Origin: Owenia fusiformis
Lineage: Eukaryota > Annelida > Polychaeta > Sabellida > Oweniidae
Assembly (NCBI GenBank): GCA_903813345.2
Contig: CAIIXF020000005.1
Span: 682,001 to 746,000, forward strand
Direction of reading: 5' to 3'
DNA: 64,000 nucleotides
Positions within the stretch are counted from its first letter, which is position 1. Every line of letters begins with the position of its first letter. The translations under genes were made by a program, and so were the position numbers. The notes under the pieces were generated by a model. It was not told the origin of the DNA and ran no database searches. It worked only from the letters and a program-made list of their open reading frames with translations. Positions 13,421 to 27,300 of this stretch are shown piece by piece.

Positions 13421-13744
13421 ACATTGAATTCAATTTTGTTGATAGAAAACAATGCATGTGATTTGCAATATCAGTCTTTAAAGTCAGGGAATTCTGATTT
13501 GAAAATGTTACATTAATCTTTTACTGGCTGCATATTTTCAAGTACAACTGAATAGTTAAGTAAAGTGAATATATGGCAATTCAGGTTCAGTTCCTGTCTG
13601 TCTGTATCATTAGCAAGCAGCTGATATAATGTGTTAAGTATTTATTTATTAATAACATGTAGCAGGTGGTAATGACCACTAATTGCATTCAGTAATAGAA
13701 AGTAAACACTGTTTGGTCGCTTATTGTAATCAGGCAGTCTGTTT

Positions 13745-13810
13745 GGAATATCTCTGTATTGTATATATACCTCTGTATTGTATATATATCTCTGTATTGT
13801 ATATATTTAC
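13745..13810. repeat. CTCTGTATTGTATATAT tandem repeat
   Basis: Three to four copies of a 19-20 bp unit. Simple minisatellite in non-coding sequence. Confidence 0.8.
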
Positions 13811-14989
13811 AAAGACTCCTCTCATAGTTGTATGATTAGAACAGCTTTTGTTATTTAAGGTAAATACATGATCAGACAGGGCACACTGTTTTTTGTATAT
13901 TTAATATTATATAATATTGAATTGTTTTGGTTATTGGGGCTTGTTTTCTTATGACCAGTTATAATCTTAAAGTCATATTTTTTATACTTTTTAATACAAA
14001 TACCTGTGTTCATGACAAATAAAACTTTTAAAGTGTTAAATATGTTATTAATTGACTACTTGTAATATATAGTAAATTTAAATGATGATATGTGCATATT
14101 TTCAAAGTCCACATCTGAATCAGGGTAATAACCTGATTCAGTTCTATATTTTGATCAACTGTCATTGTGGAGGGGATTCCCAGCACTCCCACTTGAGATT
14201 CCTCTACATATCACATCATTTTAATGAAGCTTTTACCAAAAATAAGGAAAAGATATTCAAAATGCTGGTATACAAACTGTTTCAATAAATCTATGAGAAT
14301 ATATTACCCGTGTTACTATTTTTTTGTTAAAAATAAAGAAATAAAAGGGAAACTCCACGAGGGCTTTAACTTTTTTGAAGGGTCCAGGGGCAGATATCTG
14401 GTGATAGTACACAACTTAACCAAGACAAGTAGCTATGTGCATTTTCATATTGAATCTCCATTGGCTTATTCAGAAATTGAACTGTTGAACGCAATCATAA
14501 AAATCTTGACCTTTGGTTATAAATGTGACATCATTGTGCCAAAATAGAGGAACAAAGACATACATATACGTACATGTATATAAGTCCTTGTTGTTATTAC
14601 CACATGCATTCAAAGACAGCAGGATCATCATTGATAAAGTTAATGTCATTATTAATCTGGCAACTTATTGAATAAAGCAGGAAAGGAGGAATCAATACAT
14701 ATAGAGGGTCTAGTTGAGCGAATAACAAGGAAGGGGTTCTATAACTCTTGTAATAACATTAGTCTAAAGCTTTCAAGGATGAAATAATGAACTAATCTGT
14801 ATAATTAAGATCAGGTATTTCAAGGTAAGCATTGTTATTTTGAATCAAGGAAATTGTGTGGTTATCAGGATCTATAGCCTGATATTTGGATTAAGTGATT
14901 CTTATGAAAGCGAAGATCACATGACTACATGGTTAAAGTGTTAAATATGACTTTTTGGCTCATACAGTGAGCCTATGGGATCGACCAGG

Positions 14990-15790
14990 CGTCTGTCCGT
15001 TGGTCCGTCCGTTGGTCCGTCCGTTGGTCCGTTGGTCCGTCCGTCCGTCCGTCAACATGGCCGCACAAATTAAAACTGCTATTCGGATCGAGTCATATCC
15101 ACGTTCATTTTATGCATATCCATAATACCTATTTGACCTATCATCGCCATTTCCCAAGTTCGCCCGGTTTCCGAGAAATTGCTGATTTTGACGTCAAATA
15201 TTCTGTAAATACAAGACACTTTGTTGAAGTAGAACTTTCAAATAAATTGTAGTAGTTGCTGTATATGCAACATATGTTCTCTGAAGATTTCAAAGCTCTT
15301 GAAATTACAATTTTTGGTGTTTACTCCATAAAATTTGACAAAAAGTAGGACTTGTCATTTTCAGGGAACTTTCTCATATATAAAGTCAATCATCATTGGC
15401 TGCACAAAACACTGTATGAACACAGGACCGTGGGTTGTTTATGAACTGAGGAATGGAGTAAATTTCTGTTAAGAAGGATATAACAGCAAAAAGAGGGGGC
15501 AAACTCGGTATAACACAGGGGAGATGAGGTAATTGTTAGGTAAGAGGTGGCACCAAATGGAGAGATGTAAGATATATAATCAGACAGAATAGAACTTTTA
15601 CTCAATGCTTGATAGTTGCTATAATAAGGTATATAAACAGTGTTTTATAAAAATCACAGATTCATGAATTATAGCTTTTGACATTTACTCATGAAATTTG
15701 GAAAAAAGTTAGAGGTTTGACTTGTTTTGACTTGTCACAACCATTTTCCAAGTTTATTAGTTTTCAAGAAGTTGGCAATTTTTGATGTTT
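14990..15790. repeat. GTCCGTCC-type dispersed repeat
   Basis: Starts near a CTCATACAGTGAGCCTATGG block, followed by a GTCCGTCCGTTG microsatellite (about 14996-15053) and then a degenerate body in which phrases such as TTTCCAAGTT and GACATTTACTC recur. From memory, repeats with a GTCCGTCC run of this form are common in molluscan genomes. No ORF of significance. Confidence 0.6.
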
Positions 15791-17084
15791 TGATATTTTG
15801 GTAACAATTCACTTATTTACTTAAAGGTATTTTTTGTTTAAAACATTTACCAGGGTCTGTACACTGTACCCGGCTGCTCTAATTCTGAAGAACTAGCAAG
15901 GGAATTGCCCCAAACCCAAATAGGATAGCAAACAGATGAAGAACCTCAACAAAAATGTCTTAAATGAAATGATGATTTTGACACAGAATTGCTCCAATGG
16001 GAGCCATGAAAGCTATTGAATGTCTTTATAACGTCTTGAAGTCATTTGTTGCTGTCCTGGGCTAAATCCCCCGAGATATCATTAATATGAAAAAATATGG
16101 ATGGACATTTTGAGAACCAGTTGAAATGATTATGGCATATGAAAATATCTAGTTATACCATTTGAATGGGCTTTTGGGATAGTTAAATTTTGAGGCAGCT
16201 GTTTTAGATTTGAGTCTGCTAAACTTTTTGAATGGCGAAACATCAATCTGTAGAGTGATTGATCTCATATAAGATGGTAGTTTACTGGCCAATCATAACT
16301 CCAATGATTTTGTTTTTTCATTAGATCAGAGGAGGAAGTATAGATTTGATTTTGATATTCCAGCTTGGCATATTGCTTTTAACCAATTTAAGTTAAACTT
16401 AAACCAACATTCAACTTGGAACTAACATGAAATTATTTAGCACTCTAATACAATTTATGCATCAAGTGGTTATATTTGATGGGGGTGTCAGATTGTAAGC
16501 AGGTGCCTCATTTGGTTTGGAATATAAATGAAACCTCAATTTGAAGGAATTCTTTGCTAACTGATGATACCAAATACCCTTAAGCAATGAGGACAAAGTT
16601 TAGTTCTAAACTTTAAGATGATATTGTTCTCTTCTCAGAAATGAAGTCAAATGAACATAAAGTTTAGATACCAAGACTTTCCTCTCCTAATGAAACTCCT
16701 GGTGATTGCTAAATTATACTTGATTAATACCACTGTTTTAATAGTGAATGCAATTAATTAATACAGAATAAAGAAAATAAAGGAAACTATTGCAATTATA
16801 TTGCCACTTTAAAACCTGAAAACTGATTCATGAACTCCTGATGGTTGAAACAATAACATGGTTTATTGATTTTTGAGATAAGAATCAGGATATACCTACC
16901 TATGGGACTGGTATCATCTGTTTTATTCACTATGCTATATTACGGATCAATCATATGCTTGTTTCTGGATAAGTAATACCATTCAATTTTATTTGCTCCT
17001 CAGTTGGATTAACTCATATTAAGCTTAATAGCCAAGCTAAATCTTGCCAATGAATGTTTTTGTTATCTGCGGTACAGTGAAACC

Positions 17085-17175
17085 TGTTTAATCCGAACAC
17101 CACTGACACTGGCCAAAAGTGTTTGGATAAGCACATTTTAAATAACAATATTGGGACCAAAAAAGTGTTCACCAT
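17085..17175 (+). repeat. ACAGTAAAACCTGT family, partial copy
   Basis: Opens with GTGAAACCTGTTTAATCCGA and shares phrases with 17597-17775, 43240-43415 and 57562-57745 (see that finding). Truncated after about 90 bp. Confidence 0.6.
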
Positions 17176-17204
17176 GAAAATTGTTCTAATAAGAAAGGCA
17201 TCCA

Positions 17205-17340
17205 GGGGGCCATTAACAGAAACTTCATAAAGTTAAGAATTCGTAAAGTCCATTGTTCTCTAACTGTGACATCATTATATCCATGGTAACAACAATTGAT
17301 TTACGAATTTGTAACTTTATGAAGTTTCTGTAAATGACCC
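17205..17340. mobile_element. Small inverted-repeat element (MITE-like)
   Basis: Ends AGAAACTTCATAAAGTTA and its inverse TAACTTTATGAAGTTTCT, each followed by AATTCGTAAA or its inverse, give a foldback of about 30 bp arms around a 65 bp loop. No ORF. Confidence 0.7.
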
Positions 17341-17596
17341 CGAGATTATATTAATTTTACTGGTACAGTAGAAGATGTGGAGCTTTTCTTATTTCTTTCC
17401 TTGGCATTAGATTAAGGCTTCATCATTCTCTGAACACAGGCCTCTAGAATTCAAGAAGGAGGTACGAGTTCTGAGTTCTGGAGGCCTGTATTTGGAGGAT
17501 GAGGCTTCATAGGCAGATAAGAGTTAATAGATGTAGAGAATCCTAAAACAGTGTGCCAAATACATATTTAGAATCAGTATCTATTTTTATTTATAC

Positions 17597-17775
17597 ACAC
17601 AGTAAAACCTGTCTTATAAAAATACCATTGGGACTGATTGTAAGTGTTATCAGGTGTTCATATTTCAAGGTTTCTTTTATGTAAATGAGGGAAATTAAAA
17701 TTGAAAGCCAGAAAAAATGTTCACACTGAGAGATGTTTGTATTGGAGAGGTGTTCAGATATACATGTACAGCTTT
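17597..17775 (+). repeat. ACAGTAAAACCTGT family, longest copy
   Basis: Starts ACAGTAAAACCTGTCTTA. It contains AGGTGTTCATATTTCAAGG and ATGTTCACACTGAGAG, and ends with GAGAGGTGTTCAGATATACA. The same order of phrases is seen at 43240-43415 and 57562-57745. Confidence 0.7.
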
Positions 17776-18307
17776 CTCTTAACCTGTTTATATGAAAGTC
17801 TACATTGTTATTTTTCTGAAAAACAGTAGTTTCAATGAAATAATTATAAGTCTCAACTCTAAACTTTAAAATGAAACAACAGGTGAAATATATATATATA
17901 CAATAACAGTAGGCTACAATATAATCGATTACTGACCCTAATGTGCTGTAAAGTAGATCAGTTGTGGATTAATCTAATTCACTAATCTATCTTTGAAATC
18001 TATATCAGACTGTTCACTTAATTAAGTTATGTCTCTGCATCGATTCTATCACTAAATTGGAAATCAGCATGATATAATCTTCAGAGAGGAATTTAGAAAT
18101 TGAGTGTGTTAAAAATAAATGCCGTTGTTTTTCACCAAAAGGAAATCATCTTGGCTTAAATCAAAATTTTGAGTACAAATTAGAATACATTTCTTTTTTG
18201 GTGTTTTTCAGGTCTAAAAGATAAACAGTGATACCAAGGAACACTAAAGTCTTGTAAAGGAGACGGCTAAGAAACAGATATCAATTTAAAAGTGAACTGC
18301 TGATAGA

Positions 18308-21300
18308 ATGCCTAAAGGGACAAATAAACATGACCCCATCGAGGGTACGAGTGGTGTACGTTCTAGAAACCTAGATGCCCCAACCAAAGGCACTGACAAC
18401 GACAATTCAAATAGTATTACGTCTGACCCTAAAGATGAAGCTACAGGAAAATTACTTGGCTTTGTAAGTAGAACTTTGTGCTTCATTTAGATTGAGAGAC
18501 ACAATTGGTTTTGGCTTTCTAATGCTTATAACTAAATTGAAAGGATTGGTATCGATATGGTGAACTTTTTGAACTTGCGTTTCTCTTAAATCAGTCACTC
18601 TTAAAAATATTACACATCGTCAATTTAATGGTCCTCTTTCGAATGGTAACAATGTAATTTGAAAAAAATGTATAGACTTTTCTCTACATTGTTTTAGAAA
18701 ACACATCAAACACTTCTTTTGTTCTTGGTATCATATGTTCAGAATGAATAAAACGACATAAACACAACATGTTTAGGTCTCTTAATATTGTAATTGTACA
18801 AGGAAATTTTGGTTGATTTAAAAAAAGTATCTTGTTAATGAAATAAAAGTTTATCTTGTCTTGATTTTTATCTATTTTAGGGGTTTTGTTTTAATTTTTT
18901 GAATACTTTTTTAAAATCAACCAAAAATTTCTTTGTATAACTATAATATTGAGAGGTTTAAGAAAATGTTGTATATGCTATTTTGTTCAAACAAGGTTCT
19001 GAAAGACATTTTATTTCCTTCTCAAGAATTGGTAGGAAGGAGCAAAAACAATTGCACTAAAAAACAAAAAATGTTAACAAATATAAAATATTTCTAAATA
19101 ATTTTTGCATTAAATTATTGCAAATCAGTCAACATTACATAATAGAACGCGTTTTTTTAAAGAATGTTTTCATTAATTGGTTTAAGAGAATACAGTGTTG
19201 GATTGAGTTCGCCATATCGATACCTATCCTTTGCACTTTGTTTTTTAATATTGAGTTTTGGAATATATATCCACCTGAAAGAATTTAATGAACTAAAACT
19301 GCGAAGTAGAAATAAACTTTTCAGAATTAAGAATATCTTTTATTTGGTTAGATATCTAATTTATAAAAAGGCGACACATTTATGAAAACTGTATATTACA
19401 TTCTTTCACGGAGTTTAAAAGAGAAAAAGTAAATTATGATTGATAATCCATTAATCATCATTGGAATTATTTAGAATTGTATATTGACAGTTAAAACTCT
19501 ATTTTGTCTTTTGATTTAATTGTGAATATTGATCAACATAGTCTAGAACTGGATAGAACAAATCCTCAAAAGTCTCCTTGACCATGGCTCTTTAAATAGC
19601 ATTCTCAGCTTCAGCACTTTCAACTCAATCTCAGCACTACGCCACTAAAAATTTGTTCAAGGGTAATGCATTTATGAGTTATCATTCGACTAATAAAATA
19701 CATTAAATCTGATGGTCTCATTTTACCTGCATCCAGCAATATCTGGAAAATGATCTGATTGTTTTTCTTTAACTTTATAAGGTTCACTGTATCTATAAAG
19801 CAAGTAAATAAGAATTCTACATGTCTTGTCAGTGGAACTGGGTAAATTTGTGTTAATATGTTACCTTTAGTGGAGCAACGATTGACTCGTGGACTCGAAT
19901 ACTACTCGCCAAACCCTGTAAATACGATTCATCGATTGGTAAATTCTGACTCGAATTGAAAAAAAAATGAAAAAAATGATGAAGAAAATGTGATTTACCC
20001 ACCTTTCAACCGCAATTTACGTAAAAAAACACATCCAATGTACAACATTTCTGTACAATGTTTAATAATGATGCCTTCCTTAACAGTACTGGCGGTAGCC
20101 TCAACATTTTGTGGGTCACATGACCCAGTTCAATCAAAAAAGTGGGTCAAACTTGGAAAATGTGGGTCAAATTGAATTATGATAATAAAGCGTCATTTTC
20201 GGATAATCTAAAGATAAATTATGCAGATTTTTGAACTTTTTTTTTGAAAGCATTTAACCATAAGATAAAATCAGTATTTTCCTGCCACTTGTATCAAACT
20301 GTACATGAGCAATTGATTTCAATAAAGCAGATCAATACATAATTTATTGTAATTAATTTTTTTCTTAATTACTTTGTTTTTCAATGTTGTCCCTTGTTCC
20401 TCCTCACTCTGGTGTAAATTAATAAACTCAATACTCCTTTCTTACACATTATCAATCTCAATGAAATATAAGGATCAACACTCTGACTTGTAATATTTTA
20501 TTTGTTTTCAAATGTTGCCCTTTGTGCTTCCTCACTATGATGTAAGATAATGCCAAGAAGATCAATTGTATTAATTAAACAGTTTGTTTTCAAGTTTATG
20601 TGTAATTGTTAATAATAGTATCCATTGAAAGTTGGCAGGACAGTGATAAAGGTTTTTTGCTACTGACCCATTAATCTCAAAGCAATGCGTTTTGGTTTGA
20701 GAGGTCAATCAAAATGGTGGCCGGATTACAGTAAGATAATTATTTCAGTGTTTCTCTAAAACACTGCTGATTATCTGCCTATTATACTTAGATTTTGTCT
20801 TCACAAGGTAGGCCAATTTATATTCTTTCATTTGATATGTTAAACTTAATTGAAAGCCGGAGATTTTCGTCTGAAAGCCGGAGAATAAATCTGATCGGTA
20901 AGATATCGGTCAAAACATTGTTTTTTCTTGTGTATTGCTAATCTTCCTGGGAAATAGCGTTAGTCTATCTTGGGATCAAAGTGCGTCAATGAAACGCAAT
21001 TAGTTGTCAATTCTGCGTCAGACTTGATCAAATGTGCGTAAAAACGGTAAAAAACGGCGTTAACGCCAGCTCTGCTTAATATATAGCATTGTAGTTTGAT
21101 ACCTTAACTGAAATAATAAATCAAATACGATAGGCTTTCTCGTGTTTGTTTTTATTTATTGATTACATCCGGTTGCGCATGTGCAATGCAATATTTAACG
21201 AGGTCAAACCAATTAGCGTAAATTGCTAAATTATTTACTTTTCAATGCAAAACAAGAACATATAAAGTGTATTGAGTTATTCTATTTGAATAATTTGATG

Positions 21301-24300
21301 GGTATGTTGGAGTTATTCAAGGTAGGTTGAGCCGAGAACACTTGAAAACATTGCTACCGGAAGTGAAAGTTTGTAACTTTCCGAAGAAAGTTTTTCTGAA
21401 CTTTTTTCCAAAATCATTCATTTTAATCGCGATTAAATCGAGTGTTCAAGAGCCTCTACTCGAGTAGGATAATTCACACGAGTCCCACCACTAGTTACCT
21501 TGTCAGCTCATCCAAATATATCATAATATATCATAATTTGTATATTAATATGCATCTACATATATCATATTTCTAGTCTATGTCAGGGTCTGAGTTCAGA
21601 TCCACCACAGATTGTCATAAATATGCATATAGCTAAGAAAACCAATCTTCCTTTAATTAATTTGTACATTTAAAGAGTGAATCTCTGATATTACAGTCCC
21701 GATAACTTATTCAAAATATCATTTTAGGAGACTAAAGATATCAGTTCCGATGACATCTCCTCCGTCTCTGATGATTTCTCCGAAGTGACAGCAGTAGCAC
21801 CACCTAGCTGGACTTGGTGGAGCATTTTACCATTGTTATTCAGTCACAGTAACCATGGCAACGGACGACAGAAAGTAGGCAGACGCATCATATGTTTTCC
21901 CAATTTCATTATCATTATTTTTAGGAATGGATGGTTTGATTTCTTCGGCTTATAGTTTGTTTTCCTTATATATAGTTAATAGTGGAGGCACCCGATGGTA
22001 AACTTTGATGGCACATGGGACAAAATGGCAATTTTTTAAGTGCAGCAAAGTGAAATCCAAGTTCACCTTTGGGAGCCACTTAGTGCTCATGTATTTTACA
22101 TTTATTGAATATTGTTTTAACATTGCTTTCAATATGAAAGACCTTCATGGCCCTCCATTTTCTGTTGTTATATGAGAGACATCTATTAAGTATGTCGGGA
22201 AATTCTCTTCACTCAGGCCTTGCAATGCTTGCTGTCAAGAGTTACTTGGCATTGTGTCTCAAATCCAAACAATGTTTAATTTTATAAAAATGTTTCCTAG
22301 TAACATTAATGTTTCCAGATTGATGGATTCAACTTTTTCATACATTTTCCAGGATTTATTTCATATTTTTTTTTAATACCTTCAATCAATACTCGAGAAC
22401 TTTATACATTTGGTCTTTTAACACTGTCGATGGAGCAAATCTATGTCATTTTAGGGAACAAAAAATATTGATTAACTTGGAAAATGTGCCTTAATTTTTT
22501 AGTGGGTAAGAGATCATTTTTTGGTTCATTAATCATTTTTAAGAAGAAAATTATAATTGCATGCATTAGTGAGCTGCGGAATTGTCAGTAGTCATGGTAG
22601 CATTCTGGCCTGTCCTAATGCCAGCACAATAGACCTTTCCGATAAATCGTGCCATCTTTTGATCCATCAGAGAAAGCACAATATATTGGCTAGATTGATG
22701 ATGTCATAGGTTATACTTTATAAAATTAGCAAAAAGTTAATACCATTTTTGAATGGGCAGTTTGCTACCTACAACCAATGGTATCAATCTAGCCAATAAT
22801 TTATAGTTTCCCTGATGGATCAAAAGATGGCATGATTTATCGGAAACGTCTATTGAAATTCAGATACCAAATACTATAAAGAGTTGATTAAACTAACCAA
22901 AAATCATGAAATGAAATGCTAGGTATAAATAAAAAGACATTGAACTTGACAATTATCAAATTTCCATATTTGTCCTCATTACATTATATTGTGTGACATA
23001 TTTTGATACAAGTGTGGGGCATTTTTTGATACAATATGGGACATAGTTTAATGCAAATGTGGGGCATTTTTAATACAATCGTGGGATATAGTTTGATACA
23101 AATGTTAGGCATATTTTGAAACAAACGTGGGAAAAAGTTTGATTCAAATGTCGGTCATATTTTGATACAAATGTGAGACATATATTTGGAAATCCTAGGA
23201 ATGTAAATCCTGGTACCATTTGCCTTGGAATATATATTTGCATGAATATTTAGCACAGTTCATAACCCGAATGCTCCTTTCCAAGCCCTGAAACCATAGA
23301 AACCACATCTGAGTTCTCCTCTGAAGTTGACATTTGATACAGGAATATAGCATTTTCACTTCATACCATTTTGCATCACAGATTATAATATTCAGGTAGA
23401 AGATGTTGTCATAGTAACTGTACAGTAAAACTTTATATTGTTAAATCAACATTTTTATGCAGTTGTAAGAAATATGATTGGGAATCCAAGTAGAAATATA
23501 CTTTGAAACTTTTGTTTATAAAAACAATTAATATATGTTTTGCTAATAAAGTGTTCACTGTGTTTATCTGTACAAATCAAGTTCATTTAATCATGCTCAT
23601 TCAATATTTATCTGTACTTAATCAAGTTCATTTAATCATGCTCATTCAATATGTGGATGTTTTTTATGTATCAATTTTGTGCATTTTAGGCACTGCACCA
23701 GAATTTTCTTTGCAGTAATATACTGTTGTTTATTATATTTGCACTATTTGTTTTGTTCATTCTAGGTTCTCTTTTATAGTATCAGTCATTATAGGTGTAT
23801 GGTGTATTTTTATGTATTAGTTGCACATTTTAAAACCCATTGCATCTTTTTAGTGGTATCCTTTGCAGATATTCTTGGGGTCATTTATTCTGATCTGATA
23901 TGAAGGAGGATGCGCAATCCCAGTCTATGAACTGCATTCTGGGAACATTGTATGTCTCTTGTTATCTGCAGAATAAATGGCCCCATGGAAGAAATATTGA
24001 GGTTCTTCTCAAATGTTTTAGATAGGACAGCATGGTTTCATTTGGTGAATATATTGCATTTTGATCCCCTCACTAATGTCTCCCCTGTAGACAAAATGTC
24101 ACAACAGTCATGTTTCAAAAATATAGAACAATAAAAAGTAGACTTTCCTTAGGAAATAAACAAATAAGAAGTTATATAGATATACAAAACCTCAAACAAT
24201 TTTTAAACTTTAAAGAGAAATTGAGTGAAATTCTTGACTGGAGTGACGTTAGTGAACTAATTCCTAGATGTAGTTTAGAGTATTAAGAATGGCAATCAAC

Positions 24301-27300
24301 AAATGCAATAAGTTGATATTTTAAAAGACAATTGCTCGTCCTTGAAAATTTAAATGAAATTTTAGTGAAGTTAAACCTCAAATATGGTGACCATGTTTTT
24401 GAAATTCATTGTATGCAAATGTAATTATCTGAAATGATTCTATATTCAGGATGATCTAGATGGTGAGGAATTTGATGACGGCAGTTTTGATATTGCATCT
24501 GTCACCCACAGAGCAACAGAATCAGCTGAAGAATTTGTCAGAAAGATCTGGGAGGAAGGCTGGAATGTAATTCATCATACTCATTTACCTAAGTGGTTAA
24601 GGGATAATGACTTTTTGGTTGAGGGGCACAGGCCTCAGTTACATACATACAAAGAGTGCTTTAAATCTGTATTCCGCATACACACAGAGACAGGAAATAT
24701 ATGGACACATTTATTAGGTAAGCATTGGCTCGAGGTTAAGCCATTCTTATATTAGAGTTGAACCTCAACCCAATTACACATGTAGCTATGGCAACCACAA
24801 ATTAAGTTTAATTGCAAAAAGTGATAGGCAAAATGAATCCTACAACTAACAACCTGATTTTCATTTGATTTTGAATTTGAATTCCAATGTGTCTCTGTTA
24901 AATGAATTTTCAGAGCATAATTAATTACTCTCCTGTTTATGAAGATTTTCTTATAAAACAACTTTAAGAATGAAGTCCATTTGGTTCATTAAAACTAAAA
25001 CTCACTCAGAATGTTCCGTAAGGTCAGTCTGACATGTTCCATCAGTCAAATTAAATTCTTGTGGAAATTGAAAACCATAAATCCAGAGAGTTTAAGATAA
25101 ATTTAATGCATTTACCATATTCCCATTTGATGCAATAAAAATTCCTTTTTATCGCACTTTGAAAAAGTGCTATATTGTCGTCGTCTTGTGCTGTTGGGCG
25201 GGCGTGCGGGCGTTTGGGTGTGCGGGCGGGCGGGCGGGACATAAACCAAATCTTGTCATCAAATTTCCAGGATAACTGCTTACCTGTTCAACTTGAAATT
25301 TTTACAGATGCAAGAGCAGACTAGTACCAAGATCTGATTAGGTTAAGGGCATGCTGGGTAAACTATGTGGCGGCCATTTTGAATTTTTCAACAAATCTTG
25401 TCATCAAAATTCCAGGAAAACCACTTATCCTTTCAACTTGAAATTTTTACAGATGCAAGAGCAGACTATTGCCAAGATCTGATTAGGTTTTGGGTATGCT
25501 GGCTGAATTACATGGTGGCCATTTTGAATTTTTGAATTTGGCGGCCATTTTGAATTTTTCAACTTCCTCTAAATTGACCAAATTTTTTTTTAAAAAACAT
25601 CTACAAGTTCAATTTAGAGGAAGTTGAAAAATTCAAAATGGCCGCCAAATTCAAAAATTCAAAATGGCCACCATGTAATTCAGCCAGCATACCCAAAACC
25701 TAATCAGATCTTGGCAATAGTCTGCTCTTGCAGCAGCTTAATTACAAAACACCTACTGAGGTCTGAAAAAGTGAAATTTTCAAGGTCGAAAGTCAAGGTC
25801 ATTAAACTAGGTCACAAATGATGTTATCCAAGTTTCTCAAAGTTTGAGACTACAAATCAATTCTTGTCATCAAAATTCCAAGAAAACCGCTAACCTGTTC
25901 AACTTGAAATTTTGACACATGCAATAGCAGACTAGTGCCAAGATCTGATTAGGTTAAGGGCATGTTGGGTAAACTACGTGGTGGCCATTTTGAATTTTTC
26001 AACAAATCTTGTCATCAAAATTCCAGGAAAACCACTTATCCGTTCAACTTGAAATTTTTACAGATGCAAGAACAGACTATTGCCAAGATCTGATTAGGTT
26101 TTGGGTATGCTGGCTGAATTACATGGTGGCCATTTTGAATTTTTCAATTTGGTGGCCATTTTGAATTTTTCAACTTGCTCCAAATTGACCAAATTTTTTT
26201 TTTAAAAACATCTACATGTTCTCAGAAGTTCAAATCTGACCTTAGATTTCAGATTTGACCTTTCGTTGACCTTCAGTGGCCTTGAAAAGGTCAAAAATTT
26301 GATTTTCTAAATTGATATTTTGGATTTAAATTTAGGTCAGCTAATTACAAAAGACCTACTGAGGTCTGAAAAAGTGAAATTTTCAAGGTCGAAGGTCATC
26401 AAATTAGGTCACAAACAATGTTATCTAAATTTTCCCAAAGTTCAAGACTACAAATAAATTCTTCTCATCAAAATTGCAGGAAAACCGCTAACCTTGTCAA
26501 CTTGAAATGTTTACAGATGCAAGAGCAGACTAGTGCCAAGGTCTGATTAGGTTTTGGCCATGCTGGGTAAATTGCATGGTGGCCAGTTTGCTCTTCAAAG
26601 TGTGATATTTATCACTGTGTGTCTTGTTTATTTATTATCCCATCTTATCGAAACACCTGTCAATCAGAAAAATATTTCAGTCCAAATTTTTAACCTTTCC
26701 ATTGACTGCCATGTTAAATAAACTTTAAGTATAGACACACCTTTAAATACACCTACCATTCAGAAACTTGTGGTCCTGAGAGGCTTGCTTGACCGTATTG
26801 TTTGCAAATGGCTGATTCTATATTTTCAGGGTTTATAGCATTTATAACGGTCACAGTGTACTTTCTAACCCGACCAACAATTGAGGTGCAGTGGCAGGAG
26901 AAAGCAGTATTCTCCGCATTCTTTGCTGGCGCCATCTTGTGTCTTGGCTTCAGTTGGATCTTCCACACTGTCTACTGCCACTCAGAGGGAATAGGGAAGC
27001 TGTTTAATAAGTAAGTGTTTATGTGAAAATATATCACTGTCTACTGCCACTCAGAGGGAATAGGGAAGCTGTTTAATAAGTAAGTGTTAATGTGAAAATA
27101 TATCACTGTCTACTGCCACTCAGAGGGAATAGGGAAGCTGTTTAATAAGTAAGTGTTCATGTGAAAATATATCACTGTCTACTGCCACTCAGAGGGAATA
27201 GGGAAGCTGTTTAATAAGTAAGTGTTCATGTGAAAATATATCACTGTCTACTGCCACTCAGAGGGAATAGGGAAGCTGTTTAATAAGTAAGTGTTTATGT

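Larger units (their letters stand above)
15791..18211. other. Non-coding upstream region of ADIPOR
   Basis: AT-rich sequence without recognisable exons. It contains two copies of the ACAGTAAAACCTGT family (listed separately), a short inverted repeat at 17205-17340 and a small inverted repeat around 17430-17510. A non-coding first exon of ADIPOR should lie somewhere upstream, since the ATG exon begins at a splice acceptor. Confidence 0.4.

Noticed and set aside
14082-14547. Overlapping 68- and 107-codon plus-strand frames
   Set aside because: No recognisable domain, no convincing splice sites, and a length expected by chance in AT-rich DNA; left unannotated.
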